From the NCBI GenBank assembly GCA_002007745.1, contig CP019882.1, positions 1 through 64,000 of the forward strand: a stretch of 64,000 bases of DNA, read 5' to 3'. The notes under the pieces are model-generated. The model saw only the letters and a list, made by a program, of their open reading frames with translations. It was not told the DNA's origin and ran no database searches. A program made the position numbers and the translations under genes. Numbering within the stretch: position 1 is the first letter of the stretch; each line of letters starts with the position of its first letter. The stretch comes from Mycolicibacterium litorale. Its GTDB lineage: Bacteria; Actinomycetota; Actinomycetes; Mycobacteriales; Mycobacteriaceae. Positions 42,407 through 50,287 of this stretch are shown here, piece by piece.

Positions 42407-42981
42407 ATGGCCATCTACCGGGTGTTGCCTGGCGTGGCGGCGGTGATTACAGTCGCTGCGACGGTGTCGGCATGCTCGCCAAGCGCTCCAGTGCCACAGG
42501 GGACAGCGCCCTCGTTGCCGGTTGCTCCGCCGGCCGTATCAGGAGTCGACCACACGGTGGCCGTGAAGTGGTCGTTGGCGGACTCATTCGACATATTGCC
42601 GGACGGCACGTGCGCCGGACGAGGCGCCAATCGCGGAATGGGAAATGGTGCTCGCATCCAATTACAAGGCGAAACAACCAAATTCATCGATGAGACCCGA
42701 TCCACCGCGCGTCTCCGCCGTGTACCTCTGAGCAGAAAGGAAGCGCTCTCTGACGATGGCCTGTACTGCGTTGTGGAGGCCGTCTTTGCCCCTCCATGCC
42801 CGACCCCGCCGGCTACTCCATCACGTTCCCCGGCACGCGCATCCACATAGACCGCCTGGGAAGACTAGGCGGCACACCGTTCGGAAGACCAGATCCCCCG
42901 CCCGGCTATGGGTCCTACAACATCAGCACTCAGACATGCCCAACGCTGCTTGACCCGCCCGACAAAGACTGCACCGAATGA
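42407..42981 (+). pseudogene. Putative lipoprotein, frameshifted as read
   Basis: MAIYRVLPGVAAVITVAATVSAC is a lipoprotein signal peptide with lipobox VSAC. The mature part continues to EALSDDGLYCVVEAVFAP, after which frame is lost near 42789-42795. The second frame reads MPDPAGYSITFPGTRIHIDRL ... PGYGSYNISTQTCPTLLDPPDKDC to the stop at 42981. One extra base restores a ~191-residue protein (575 nt in total). Conserved Cys residues in both halves could pair. Not assigned to a named family. Confidence 0.6.
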
Positions 42982-43014
42982 GCGACCGGCACGCACTGCC
43001 CACGTGGCGGGGGT

Positions 43015-43326
43015 CTACGTACGTTCGCCGCTGACGGTGGACTTGGGCAGGCGGCCGGCACGGGAGTGCCCGTGCATGGTGTCGCCGACGGCGACAACGT
43101 CGAAGTCGAGGTTCAACCGCAGTGGTTTGGTGATCGACTGTTTCCAGGTGACGCGCTCACCTTCGTCGGTCTGCGTCACCGAAATATTCTGTAGGGGCAC
43201 GGTTTCGGAAGCGCCTACGGCAACGCCGGAAAGTACGCCGTCGACCTCGGTGAAGGTCATCTCGGCACGGATGCGGCCGATCGGGGTGCGCATGGTGAGC
43301 GCCCAGGTCCCGGGGATCGAGGTCAC
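43015..43326 (-). CDS. Small conserved hypothetical protein
   Basis: A 103-residue protein (MTSIPGTWALTMRTPIGRIRAEMTFTEVDGVLSGVAVG...), predicted all-beta with alternating hydrophobic strands. It resembles the small lipocalin-like or DUF proteins that often lie next to DJ-1/GlxA genes in actinobacteria. It is 22 bp downstream of the DJ-1 gene on the same strand, so co-transcription is likely. Function is unknown. Confidence 0.7.
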   Translation of the reverse strand: MTSIPGTWALTMRTPIGRIRAEMTFTEVDGVLSGVAVGASETVPLQNISVTQTDEGERVTWKQSITKPLRLNLDFDVVAVGDTMHGHSRAGRLPKSTVSGERT

Positions 43327-43348
43327 GGGGTTCTCCTTTCAGGGTTGG

Positions 43349-44002
43349 TCAGAACGGTTGTGGGGCCGGGCCGTGATTGCGCCATACGGTGCCGCGCCGC
43401 TCGTATTGGAAGAGTTGCTCGACTGCGTGTGCGATGCGCGCTCCGTACAGACGCTCTAAGAGGTAGAGGGCAAGGTCGAGACCGGAGGTGACGCCTGCGG
43501 CAGTCACGAGGTCGCCGTCGTCGACCACCCGAGCATCGACGGCCGTCGTGCCGGTCGCCTCGAGCATGTCGTTGCCGAGGCGGTGGGTGACCGCACTGCG
43601 GCCTTCGAGAAGCCCGGCCATCGCCAGCACAAGCGATCCGCCGCATACCGTGGCGACGAGGACCTGGTCGCAAGCCATGGATCGGCGAATCAGATCGGGC
43701 AGCGCAGTGGTGACGGTGCGGGCGAGGAGCACCGGGATCGTGTCAACCTCGTCGGGGTCACCCTCGATCGGTCCGGAGGCGCCGGGAATGATCACGACGC
43801 CAGGTGCCTGCGGGTCGAGCACATGGGTGGCCTCCAGCCGCAGACCGCGGGTGCCGGTGGTGACGAAGCCGGTTTCGCTGGCAGCGACCAGGCGGACGTC
43901 GAGTGCCCCGGCGAGCGCATCCGAGCCGGCGCTGAGCACCTCGAACGGAGCAATGACATCGAGCGGGTCGACGCCGTCAAACAAGACGATCTGAGCTAGC
44001 AA
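43349..44002 (-). CDS. DJ-1/PfpI family protein
   Basis: A 217-residue class I glutaminase-like fold protein. The nucleophile elbow reads VATVCGGSLVLAMAGLLEGR, with the Cys near residue 118. N-terminal QIVLFDGVDPLDVIAPFEVL is the usual first strand. The family includes isonitrile hydratases and chaperone-like proteins. It is divergent from a GlxA-type activator, with 115 bp between starts, and such pairs are usually regulator and target. Confidence 0.85.
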   Translation of the reverse strand: MLAQIVLFDGVDPLDVIAPFEVLSAGSDALAGALDVRLVAASETGFVTTGTRGLRLEATHVLDPQAPGVVIIPGASGPIEGDPDEVDTIPVLLARTVTTALPDLIRRSMACDQVLVATVCGGSLVLAMAGLLEGRSAVTHRLGNDMLEATGTTAVDARVVDDGDLVTAAGVTSGLDLALYLLERLYGARIAHAVEQLFQYERRGTVWRNHGPAPQPF

Positions 44003-44117
44003 CGCACTCCTCGAAGTCGTGGTTGGTTTTCACGCTAGGCAGCGATACGCCCCTCGGCCAGTGGCCGATCAGACGTTATCCGCATGAGATCGGTCATCGG
44101 TTTGCGAAGATATTTGC

Positions 44118-45083
44118 GTGCACTCGGTGGTGGTCCTAGCCCTCGACGGGGTCATTGCCTTTGACTTGGCAACCCCTGTGGAGGTTTTCCGGCACGTCTG
44201 CGCAAGCACCGGCCAACAGCTCTACGAGGTATCGGTCGCCGGCCCCAAGCGGCAGGTGAGCGCGGGTGTTCTCGGCCTGTCCGTGCCCTACGGCCTTGAC
44301 CAACTCACCCGGGCCGATACCGTCGTGCTGCCGGGTCGTGCGGCCGGTAGCCCGCCAATGCCAGAACCCGTGGTGTGCGCCGTGCGCGCAGCAGCTCAAC
44401 GTGGCGCGCGGATCGCGTCGATTTGCGCCGGCGCCCTCGACCTGGCCGCCACCGGACTCCTGGACGGTCTGCGGGCGACCACGCACTGGCGCGCGGCAGG
44501 CGCCCTCCAAGCCATGCACCCACGCGTCGAGGTCAGCGCCGACGTGTTGTTCGTCGACAACGGTCAGATTCTGACCTCTGCTGGTGCCTCGGCCGGGATC
44601 GACTTGTGTCTGCACATGATCGCCCGCGACCACGGAGGCGCTGTGGCCGCGGATGCCGCGCGCATTGCGGTGATGCCGCTGATCAGAGAAGCGAGCCAAG
44701 CCCAGTACATTCGTGACGATGCGATCGGGGCAACCACCCTCACCACGACCCTGGAATGGATGGAGCGCAACGCTCACCTGCCGATCAGCGTCGCCGACAT
44801 CGCCGCCCACGCCGCCGTCAGCCCACGCACCCTGCACCGGCGCTTCACCACCGAGCTCGGCGTATCCCCTAGCACATGGTTGGCCAAGACGCGGGTACGC
44901 GCCGCGCAACGGCTCCTCGAGACCACCGATCACTCCGTCGACCGTGTCGCCACGAAAGCGGGGCTCGGCTCAGCCGCCAACCTACGCGCGAAATTCAAAG
45001 AGGTCGTCGGGACTACTCCGACGCACTACCGCACTGCACTCGGTTCGGCGGCGCTACGACCACCGCCGGGAGAGGGGAACTGA
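44118..45083 (+). CDS. GlxA-type AraC family transcriptional activator
   Basis: A 321-residue regulator. Residues 1-~190 form a DJ-1/PfpI-like sensor (VVVLALDGVIAFDLATPVEVF, ASICAGALDLAATGLLDG). The C-terminal AraC double helix-turn-helix reads VADIAAHAAVSPRTLHRRFTTELGVSPSTWL and VDRVATKAGLGSAANLRAKFKEVVGTTPTHYR. It probably controls the divergent DJ-1 gene. Starts with GTG 44118. Confidence 0.9.
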   Translation: MHSVVVLALDGVIAFDLATPVEVFRHVCASTGQQLYEVSVAGPKRQVSAGVLGLSVPYGLDQLTRADTVVLPGRAAGSPPMPEPVVCAVRAAAQRGARIASICAGALDLAATGLLDGLRATTHWRAAGALQAMHPRVEVSADVLFVDNGQILTSAGASAGIDLCLHMIARDHGGAVAADAARIAVMPLIREASQAQYIRDDAIGATTLTTTLEWMERNAHLPISVADIAAHAAVSPRTLHRRFTTELGVSPSTWLAKTRVRAAQRLLETTDHSVDRVATKAGLGSAANLRAKFKEVVGTTPTHYRTALGSAALRPPPGEGN

Positions 45084-45141
45084 GCCGTCCCGGTCTTATA
45101 GCAGCGCGAGAGAGCAATTCAGCTGTGCGCCCCGTTCCCGA

Positions 45142-45705
45142 CTAGGACGTGCCACCAGTCGCAAGGTGACCGACCCAGAGTTCTATATCCCGTCGGGAGG
45201 CCAGTCTCACCACACGCAAACGTGGATAGAGCGCCGCGACCGCAGGCACCCGGTCACGGAGCTTGTTTCGGGTGCGGAACCCCCAGCGCATGATGTGCTC
45301 AGAATCGGTGAAGAAACCATGGAGGGGTCTTTCATAGTTGCCATTCCACAGTTCCACCTTCCCTAACCGGCGGCGGACTGTGCGGCACGTCAGCTGGTAC
45401 AGGGTCAGTGGCGTGGGGAGGTCCAGCCAAATCAACGTGTCGGCGCGTTCGAGGATCTTCGTGCGGACCGCTGAATACTGCCACTCGACCACCCATGAAT
45501 CTCCGGAGATGACGGCCTCCACGTCACGGACGAAGTCGGCGCGAGGCTCCCAATTGGGACCGTGGAAGAGGCTGTCGATTTCAACGTAGGAGAGATTCAA
45601 TCGGGTCGAAAGTCGTTTGGCCAGAGTCGACTTGCCAGATCCTGTCACGCCAGCGATAGCGATGCGTTGTGGTTGCCATGTCACTGGATCGGCCGCCGTC
45701 AACAC
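45142..45705 (-). CDS. P-loop NTPase (adenylate-kinase-like)
   Basis: A 187-residue protein with Walker A GVTGSGKSTLAKRL (residues ~19-32), a conserved DSLFHGPNW loop (~43-51) and WLDLPTPLTLYQL as a Walker B-like strand. This resembles the topology-modulation/FlaR and shikimate- or adenylate-kinase-like group seen in actinobacterial genomes. Likely soluble. The phosphoryl acceptor is unknown. It stands alone, converging with the GlxA regulator. Confidence 0.75.
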   Translation of the reverse strand: MLTAADPVTWQPQRIAIAGVTGSGKSTLAKRLSTRLNLSYVEIDSLFHGPNWEPRADFVRDVEAVISGDSWVVEWQYSAVRTKILERADTLIWLDLPTPLTLYQLTCRTVRRRLGKVELWNGNYERPLHGFFTDSEHIMRWGFRTRNKLRDRVPAVAALYPRLRVVRLASRRDIELWVGHLATGGTS

Positions 45706-45773
45706 ATACCCGAGCGTAGCGGCAGGGCAATTATTGCCACCAGCGCAGAGCGGATCTGATCGGCCCAGAATCT

Positions 45774-46115
45774 CTAGAAACGAGGCATTGGAGCTTCCTC
45801 GGGTTCCAACCGCTCGGGCGCCGGTTTCATGAACACCTCGTCCTTTTCGGTGAAGAGCGGCGGCAGCCCTTGCCGTACCTCTCGGGCTTGTCGGGTTGCG
45901 GGATCGGCCACCACCGCAGCCTGCACCCGCTCGTACGCGTCACGGTCGTCGTACTCCCACACGGCGACCACTCTGCCGTCCTCGGCCTCCCATCGACCGA
46001 CCAGTCGAGCGCCGTGGCGCAGCTGCACCGGTAGCAGGTGAGTGCGAAAGAACTCGTGGAAAAGCGGCAAGTTGTCTGCCACAGCCCGGTAGATCCGCAT
46101 CCGGTAGATCATCAA
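45774..46115 (-). CDS. NIPSNAP-family protein
   Basis: A 113-residue ferredoxin-like alpha/beta barrel protein. MIYRMRIYRAVADNLPLFHEFFRTHLLPVQLRHGARLVGRWEAEDGRVVAVWEYDDRDAYERV fits the NIPSNAP/dimeric barrel pattern. No catalytic residues can be named. Monocistronic in appearance. Confidence 0.7.
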   Translation of the reverse strand: MMIYRMRIYRAVADNLPLFHEFFRTHLLPVQLRHGARLVGRWEAEDGRVVAVWEYDDRDAYERVQAAVVADPATRQAREVRQGLPPLFTEKDEVFMKPAPERLEPEEAPMPRF

Positions 46116-46178
46116 CCGACCGTAGTCTGGCGGCCATGGTCGGGTACGGGCGAGACCACTGTGCCCCGAGGAATAGCC

Positions 46179-46898
46179 CTATGCCAGTACTGCGCTGACC
46201 AGCAAGAACGGCGGTAGTCCCAGCCGGTGCGGAACCTCGGCGCGTACGGCGTCGCCGGGGGCCGGTTCCCCACAGCCGCGAAGTGCGAAGCCGTGGTCCA
46301 TCACTGCGGTGAGGTAGGCCGAGATAGTGCGATGGTAATTGCCGGCTCGGCGAACGCTGTGCGGGTGCGCTGATCGCCAGAGGCCTTCGGCGAAGTAGTC
46401 TCCGGCGGCACGCCGCATCCCGCTCGATGTTGAGATGGTCTCGGCTCCGGGAGCGTCAAAACAGGGGTGAGGCACCGTGAAGGAAAGAAAACCATTGGGG
46501 CGCAGCACTCGTCGGAACGAGCGCAAGGCAGCATCAAGGTCAGCAATGTTGTTCAACGACAGCGCCGCAGTCACGCCGTCGACGGAATCGTCGGCCACAG
46601 TGTGCAGGGTGGTGCCATCGTCGACGCGATACGTCACTCCAGCAGGGTGGGCAGCTTCTGCTGCCTCGGCGTGGGTGATCAACGTGCGAGTGGGATCGAT
46701 GCCCACCACGCGCGCTCCGGCCGCCGCCAGCGCGCGGCTGACGATACCTTCGCCGCACCCCACATCAAGGACATCGAGACCGATCATTCGGTCAGGGAGA
46801 GCGTTCAGCAGAATGTCCCGTGAGAACTGATGCATGGCCGATCCACCACGAACCAACGCGGTGTACCAGTCCGCGATTTCGTCCCAGTCGGCCTCCAC
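46179..46898 (-). CDS. Class I SAM-dependent methyltransferase
   Basis: A 239-residue methyltransferase. SAM-binding motif I VLDVGCGEGIVSRALAAAGARVVGID lies near residues 43-68. VDGVTAALSLNNIADLDAALRSFRRVLRPNGFLSFTVPHP is motif post-I to III. The start MEADWDEIADWYTALV is typical of small-molecule methyltransferases. Substrate unknown. Confidence 0.85.
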   Translation of the reverse strand: MEADWDEIADWYTALVRGGSAMHQFSRDILLNALPDRMIGLDVLDVGCGEGIVSRALAAAGARVVGIDPTRTLITHAEAAEAAHPAGVTYRVDDGTTLHTVADDSVDGVTAALSLNNIADLDAALRSFRRVLRPNGFLSFTVPHPCFDAPGAETISTSSGMRRAAGDYFAEGLWRSAHPHSVRRAGNYHRTISAYLTAVMDHGFALRGCGEPAPGDAVRAEVPHRLGLPPFLLVSAVLA

Positions 46899-46957
46899 CA
46901 GCTACCGATCCTATCGGCCCGGGCGCATGGCGGGTCTGCTCCCGCGCCGCAGAGTGG

Positions 46958-47626
46958 TCAGAGCGGGCGGGTGGCTATCTCGGTGAGCCAAGAATGTCGC
47001 GGACTGTCCAGAAGAAGCGATTCTGCAAGCCATACTCGGCTCGATTCGTCGAGAAGTGGCAAGCAGCGCTGGAAGTCAAGGATGTCCTTGTCTCGGAGAT
47101 GCTTGGCCTTGTGCAGCAGTTGAACCTCTGGCCGCAAATAGGTGATCCCGTTGAGCGACCAGAGGCAATCGGTCAGCGGCCGTGAGATATTCGGGTTGCG
47201 CTTGTACCGCCAGGTCCAATCGTCGACATTGTTGAGCTGGATGTCGTATTCCCACGGGTGGGCCCCGCTGACCCGCAACCAGAGATTGCCGCAATGAACC
47301 GGCAGATCTGAGCGCCCATGGACAAGGGGTGTCAGGCTCCCCGCCGCCGCCCACACGTCTAGCGAGGCACCGACGAACTCGATGAAGCCGTCAACCTCGG
47401 CGCGTGGGATGCCGATGTCGAGATCACCGTGCGCCCGTGGGGCCCTCACGAACGCATCGATCGCCCATCCGCCGGCGATCCACCACCGCCCGGAATAACC
47501 GTGCAGCAATGTGGCCGCGTCCTGCGGCGTGCGGTCCTTCCACGGACCGTAGAGCCGCACCACTTCGGCAGCGTCCAGCACGGTGACAGTATGCGCACCG
47601 CTTTGCCGCTCTCGCTGGAAAGGCAC
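46958..47626 (-). CDS. Nucleotidyltransferase-domain protein (aminoglycoside/lincosamide adenylyltransferase-like)
   Basis: A 222-residue protein with the minimal nucleotidyltransferase signature GGWAIDAF (residues ~52-59) and HGDLDIGI (~66-73), in which the two Asp bind Mg2+. The motif order and length are those of the aminoglycoside-2''/lincosamide nucleotidyltransferase-like group, but most chromosomal members have no proven resistance role. Alternative start GTG 47590. Substrate cannot be predicted. Confidence 0.7.
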   Translation of the reverse strand: MPFQRERQSGAHTVTVLDAAEVVRLYGPWKDRTPQDAATLLHGYSGRWWIAGGWAIDAFVRAPRAHGDLDIGIPRAEVDGFIEFVGASLDVWAAAGSLTPLVHGRSDLPVHCGNLWLRVSGAHPWEYDIQLNNVDDWTWRYKRNPNISRPLTDCLWSLNGITYLRPEVQLLHKAKHLRDKDILDFQRCLPLLDESSRVWLAESLLLDSPRHSWLTEIATRPL

Positions 47627-47721
47627 TTGAAGTCACTCTTTTTGCAAGCGGCGCGGCGGCGGTCGGAGGTGTTGTCGAAGTCGCGGACGCGCAGGAGAAT
47701 GCCGCTGGCGGCGGTCAGCCC

Positions 47722-48021
47722 GTGATGAACCCCAGCAGATCGGGGTTGAGTTATCCGTGGTCGGTAACCGAGCTCGCCGCGATCGCCAACGTTTCCAGGA
47801 CTGCGCTGGCCCAGCGGTTCACTCGACTACTCGGCCGACCACCGTTGACCTATATCGCCGATCGTCGGCTCAGTCATGCCGCCGAGTTGCTTCGCACCAG
47901 CACCACACCCATCGCCACCATCACCAGTCAGGTCGGTGACTCGTCCGAAGCCGCCGTCAGTCGGGCCTTCCGCCGCCGCTACGGTCAGCCTCCGCGACAG
48001 TGGAAGAACGCAACAGGCTGA
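47722..48021 (+). pseudogene. AraC-type DNA-binding domain remnant, copy 1
   Basis: Only the C-terminal double helix-turn-helix is left: YPWSVTELAAIANVSRTALAQRFTRLLGRPPLTYIADRRLSHAAELLRTSTTPIATITSQVGDSSEAAVSRAFRRRYGQPPRQW. Full regulators of this type have an N-terminal cupin domain of ~180 residues, and the sequence upstream of 47745 does not encode it. A second, more damaged copy lies at 48819-49265, so this is half of a decayed duplication. Confidence 0.75.
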
Positions 48022-48025
48022 ACTC

Positions 48026-48346
48026 CTATCCGACACCCAGCGCGATCCCTGGGTATGGCCCGCCATTGACGTACTGCGACAGGCATATTCCGCGTAGTGT
48101 CCGGCTGCCGACACTGCAGTTGAGTATTGCTGTCTGATCCGGTGCGGACCCCAGGACGCGCGACGGCCGCGATGGAATGGAGCAGTTGCCGGCGTACGGA
48201 TTCAACGGGGTGATGCCGTTGTAGCAGGGAGCGGAGGGCAGCTGACTGGAGTCGGCCGTCGCTGCGGGGGCTGTAGCGAGGAAAGCTGTCACCAGCGCGG
48301 CGGCGCCTAGGCTCCCCAGACATGTGTTGTGGAGAGTGGTCATCAT
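48026..48346 (-). CDS. Small secreted protein
   Basis: ATG 48346, preceded by gaggaggtcg, encodes a 106-residue protein with a Sec signal peptide (MMTTLHNTCLGSLGAAALVTAFLATAPAATA, cleavage near residue 31). The short Cys-containing mature domain includes PCYNGITPLNPYAGNCSIP and LNCSVGSRTLRGICLSQYVNGG. The four Cys could form two disulfides. Small exported proteins of this pattern are common in mycobacteria. Function unknown. Confidence 0.75.
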   Translation of the reverse strand: MMTTLHNTCLGSLGAAALVTAFLATAPAATADSSQLPSAPCYNGITPLNPYAGNCSIPSRPSRVLGSAPDQTAILNCSVGSRTLRGICLSQYVNGGPYPGIALGVG

Positions 48347-48818
48347 TGCGACCTCCTCGTCGACCACGCTCGATAATGAGCGCACCCACAACGCTACTCT
48401 TCGGGCCGGCGTGCCGTCCGGTGAAGTCGTGGAGGTTTCCGGTGGCTTCCGTGAGGCGTTCGAGGGTGAGATCGCGGACTTCGACTGCCAACCCGTCTAC
48501 CCCGGCGGCCAAAACGGTTACGACTTTATCGCCACCTCCGTGTCACGTCTGATCGGCGGTGCTTGGCCGATGATCGCCCTGGACCCACCTGAGTGGATTC
48601 GCGTCCGTGCAAGGTTCCATCGATGACGGCCCCACGCATAACCGCAAGGTCACCGCCCTCGTTGACGACGTCGCCTCGGCAATACCGCGGAGCACGACCT
48701 TGCCGCCCGGCTCTACCACCAATCGCTCCGCCATGCCGAGGATGTAGGCATAAGCAGCTGATTCGATGGTCAGCGTGCCGATATTGCCGATGAGCAGGGG
48801 CTTGCCGCCGCTGGTTGC
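48347..48818. other. Decayed region between the secreted protein and AraC copy 2
   Basis: No intact gene. On the minus strand, 48836 down to about 48670 reads TVATSGGKPLLIGNIGTLTIESAAYAYILGMAERLVVEPGG KVVLRG, which looks like real protein sequence but loses coherence after GIAEATSS. The family was not recognised. It abuts the AraC remnant on the opposite strand, so the region is a mosaic of gene fragments. Confidence 0.35.
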
Positions 48819-49265
48819 AACTGTTGCTTATCGAGGTCACCTCGCTGAGTCCAGGCTCCTCCGTGATGATCTCGCGGCTGTTGGACCTGTTGTTCATCCA
48901 CGTCTTGCGCGAATGGTCCCGGCAGCAACCCGCCACTGCTGGATAGCTAACCGCTGCAATGGATCCCGCACTAAGCACCGCCCTCACGGCTATCCATCGC
49001 GACCCTCGGTTACCCCAGGTCGGTCACCGACCTCGCCGCCATTGCCAATGTCTCCCGGACCGCGCTGGCCCAGCGATTCACTCGACTGCTCGGCCAACCG
49101 CGGTTGGCCTACATCGACGATCGTCGGCTCAGTCACGCCGCCGAGCTGCTTCGCACCAGCACCACACCCATCGCCAACCAGGTCGGCTACTCATCAGAAG
49201 CCGCCTTCAGTCAGGCCTCCCGCCGCCGCTACGGCCAGCCCCCGCGACAGTGGCCGATCGCTGGT
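48819..49265 (+). pseudogene. AraC-family regulator remnant, copy 2
   Basis: Longer but more damaged than copy 1. It begins inside the linker (LLLIEVTSLSPGSSVMISRLLDLLFIHVLREWSRQQPATAG). It is interrupted by an in-frame TAG where a Trp codon is expected, continues as LTAAMDPALSTALTAIHRDPR, shifts frame, and then gives SVTDLAAIANVSRTALAQRFTRLLGQ and YIDDRRLSHAAELLRTSTTPIANQVGYSSEAAFSQASRRRYGQPPRQW. It lacks 9 bp present in copy 1. A genuine pseudogene, not a single-base error. Confidence 0.75.
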
Positions 49266-49665
49266 GGCGGCCCTGGTGGGAAATCCTGACCAGAGACCCT
49301 GAGGTGGTATCGCGACTCGGTGAGGGCCCGGCGGGTGTGGGAGCGCGCACCCGAGTCTGCTGCGGGTCGCCGACATCGTCTTCTGAATGACCCACCGGCG
49401 GGCGGAATACCGAAGGGCCACGGCGGCAGTCCCCGCGGCTGCAGTCTGGCGATAGCCCTGACCGGTAGTCGAGGCAACCTGTCAGCCAGCCGTCCGACGA
49501 CTGCCTCGCACTGTCTCGAATCCAGGATGCGAGTGGTCAGGCTTCTCGAGACGGAGGAGCACGACACCCCGATGAAACGTTTCGCCAAAGGCATCGCGGG
49601 TCCAGACGTGGCGGGGCGCTTCTAGTCGATGGGAATTCCGGACCGGTCGATCGGGGCTGCCCCAG
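49266..49665. other. Stretch with no recognised gene
   Basis: 400 bp between the AraC remnant and the convergent membrane protein gene. A 101-codon frame at 49320-49625 and its antisense partner show no family features. I see no RNA or repeat here. Confidence 0.4.
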
Positions 49666-49965
49666 TCAGTGCCCGAGGTTACGGGTGACGATCCAGGCGG
49701 GGATGAAGATCAGCACCGTCAGCACCGGCGCCAGACAGGCGATTAGCGTCCCTCGGCCGACTTGCGCGGACGTGCCGCCGCGACGGGTTAGCACCCAGCC
49801 GATCAGTGCATCGAGAATGGCCAGCGGCATGGCGATGATCGGGACGAAGTACGGTGCGGTGGTGAGTAGCACCCAAGTCATAAATTCCAGTACCAGCACG
49901 TTGACCGCAAACGCCACGAAACCAGCACGGCTGTAGCGGATTTCATCAGTAGAGCCAGAGGACAT
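49666..49965 (-). CDS. Small membrane protein downstream of T7SS-like effector
   Basis: About 99 residues from ATG 49965 (MSSGSTDEIRYSRAGFVAF) with three hydrophobic segments (residues ~15-35, ~38-55, ~70-92). It overlaps the preceding membrane gene by 20 bp and is the last gene of the minus-strand cassette 52014-49666. Placement directly after a secreted effector candidate is compatible with an immunity or export-helper role, but there is no sequence proof. Confidence 0.6.
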   Translation of the reverse strand: MSSGSTDEIRYSRAGFVAFAVNVLVLEFMTWVLLTTAPYFVPIIAMPLAILDALIGWVLTRRGGTSAQVGRGTLIACLAPVLTVLIFIPAWIVTRNLGH

Positions 49966-50287
49966 AGCCTGCCGCTCCAATCGCGAAGATGATCACCGAT
50001 CCAGCGAGACCGACCCCGACGCCTCGCGTCACAGGCCGGTGCGTAGAGAGGAACGGTGCTGACGCGACGAGCGAAATGAGGGTCGTTGCGACGACAGCGG
50101 TAAGGATCTTCTCTCGTTCGAGATCGATGTTGTTGTCGCGGTAACCAAGCTTCGCAAGCGCGGCCATTGCGGCGAAGAACAGCCCGCACACTGCCTGGAA
50201 CAGCAGCAAGCTGGACCAGGTTGCAACGGCCCACATTCGCTCGGTCGGCGCCTTGGTCAGGGTCGCCGGGTTGGCTGGCCCGGTCAC
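49946..50287 (-). CDS. Small four-helix membrane protein downstream of T7SS-like effector
   Basis: GTG 50287 overlaps the stop of the effector candidate (GTGA). The 113-residue product has about four hydrophobic helices (WSSLLLFQAVCGLFFAAMAALA, ILTAVVATTLISLVASAPFL, GVGVGLAGSVIIFAIGAAGYVLWLY). The translational coupling means it is made with the effector. Function unknown, possible immunity protein. Confidence 0.6.
   Translation of the reverse strand: MTGPANPATLTKAPTERMWAVATWSSLLLFQAVCGLFFAAMAALAKLGYRDNNIDLEREKILTAVVATTLISLVASAPFLSTHRPVTRGVGVGLAGSVIIFAIGAAGYVLWLY

Noticed and set aside
46958..47626. Confirmed antibiotic resistance adenylyltransferase
   Set aside because: Only the general nucleotidyltransferase motifs are visible; they do not establish an antibiotic substrate.
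49229..49625. Overlapping sense/antisense ~100-codon frames after AraC copy 2
   Set aside because: Both are composition-driven and one runs back through the AraC remnant; neither has a plausible start signal.
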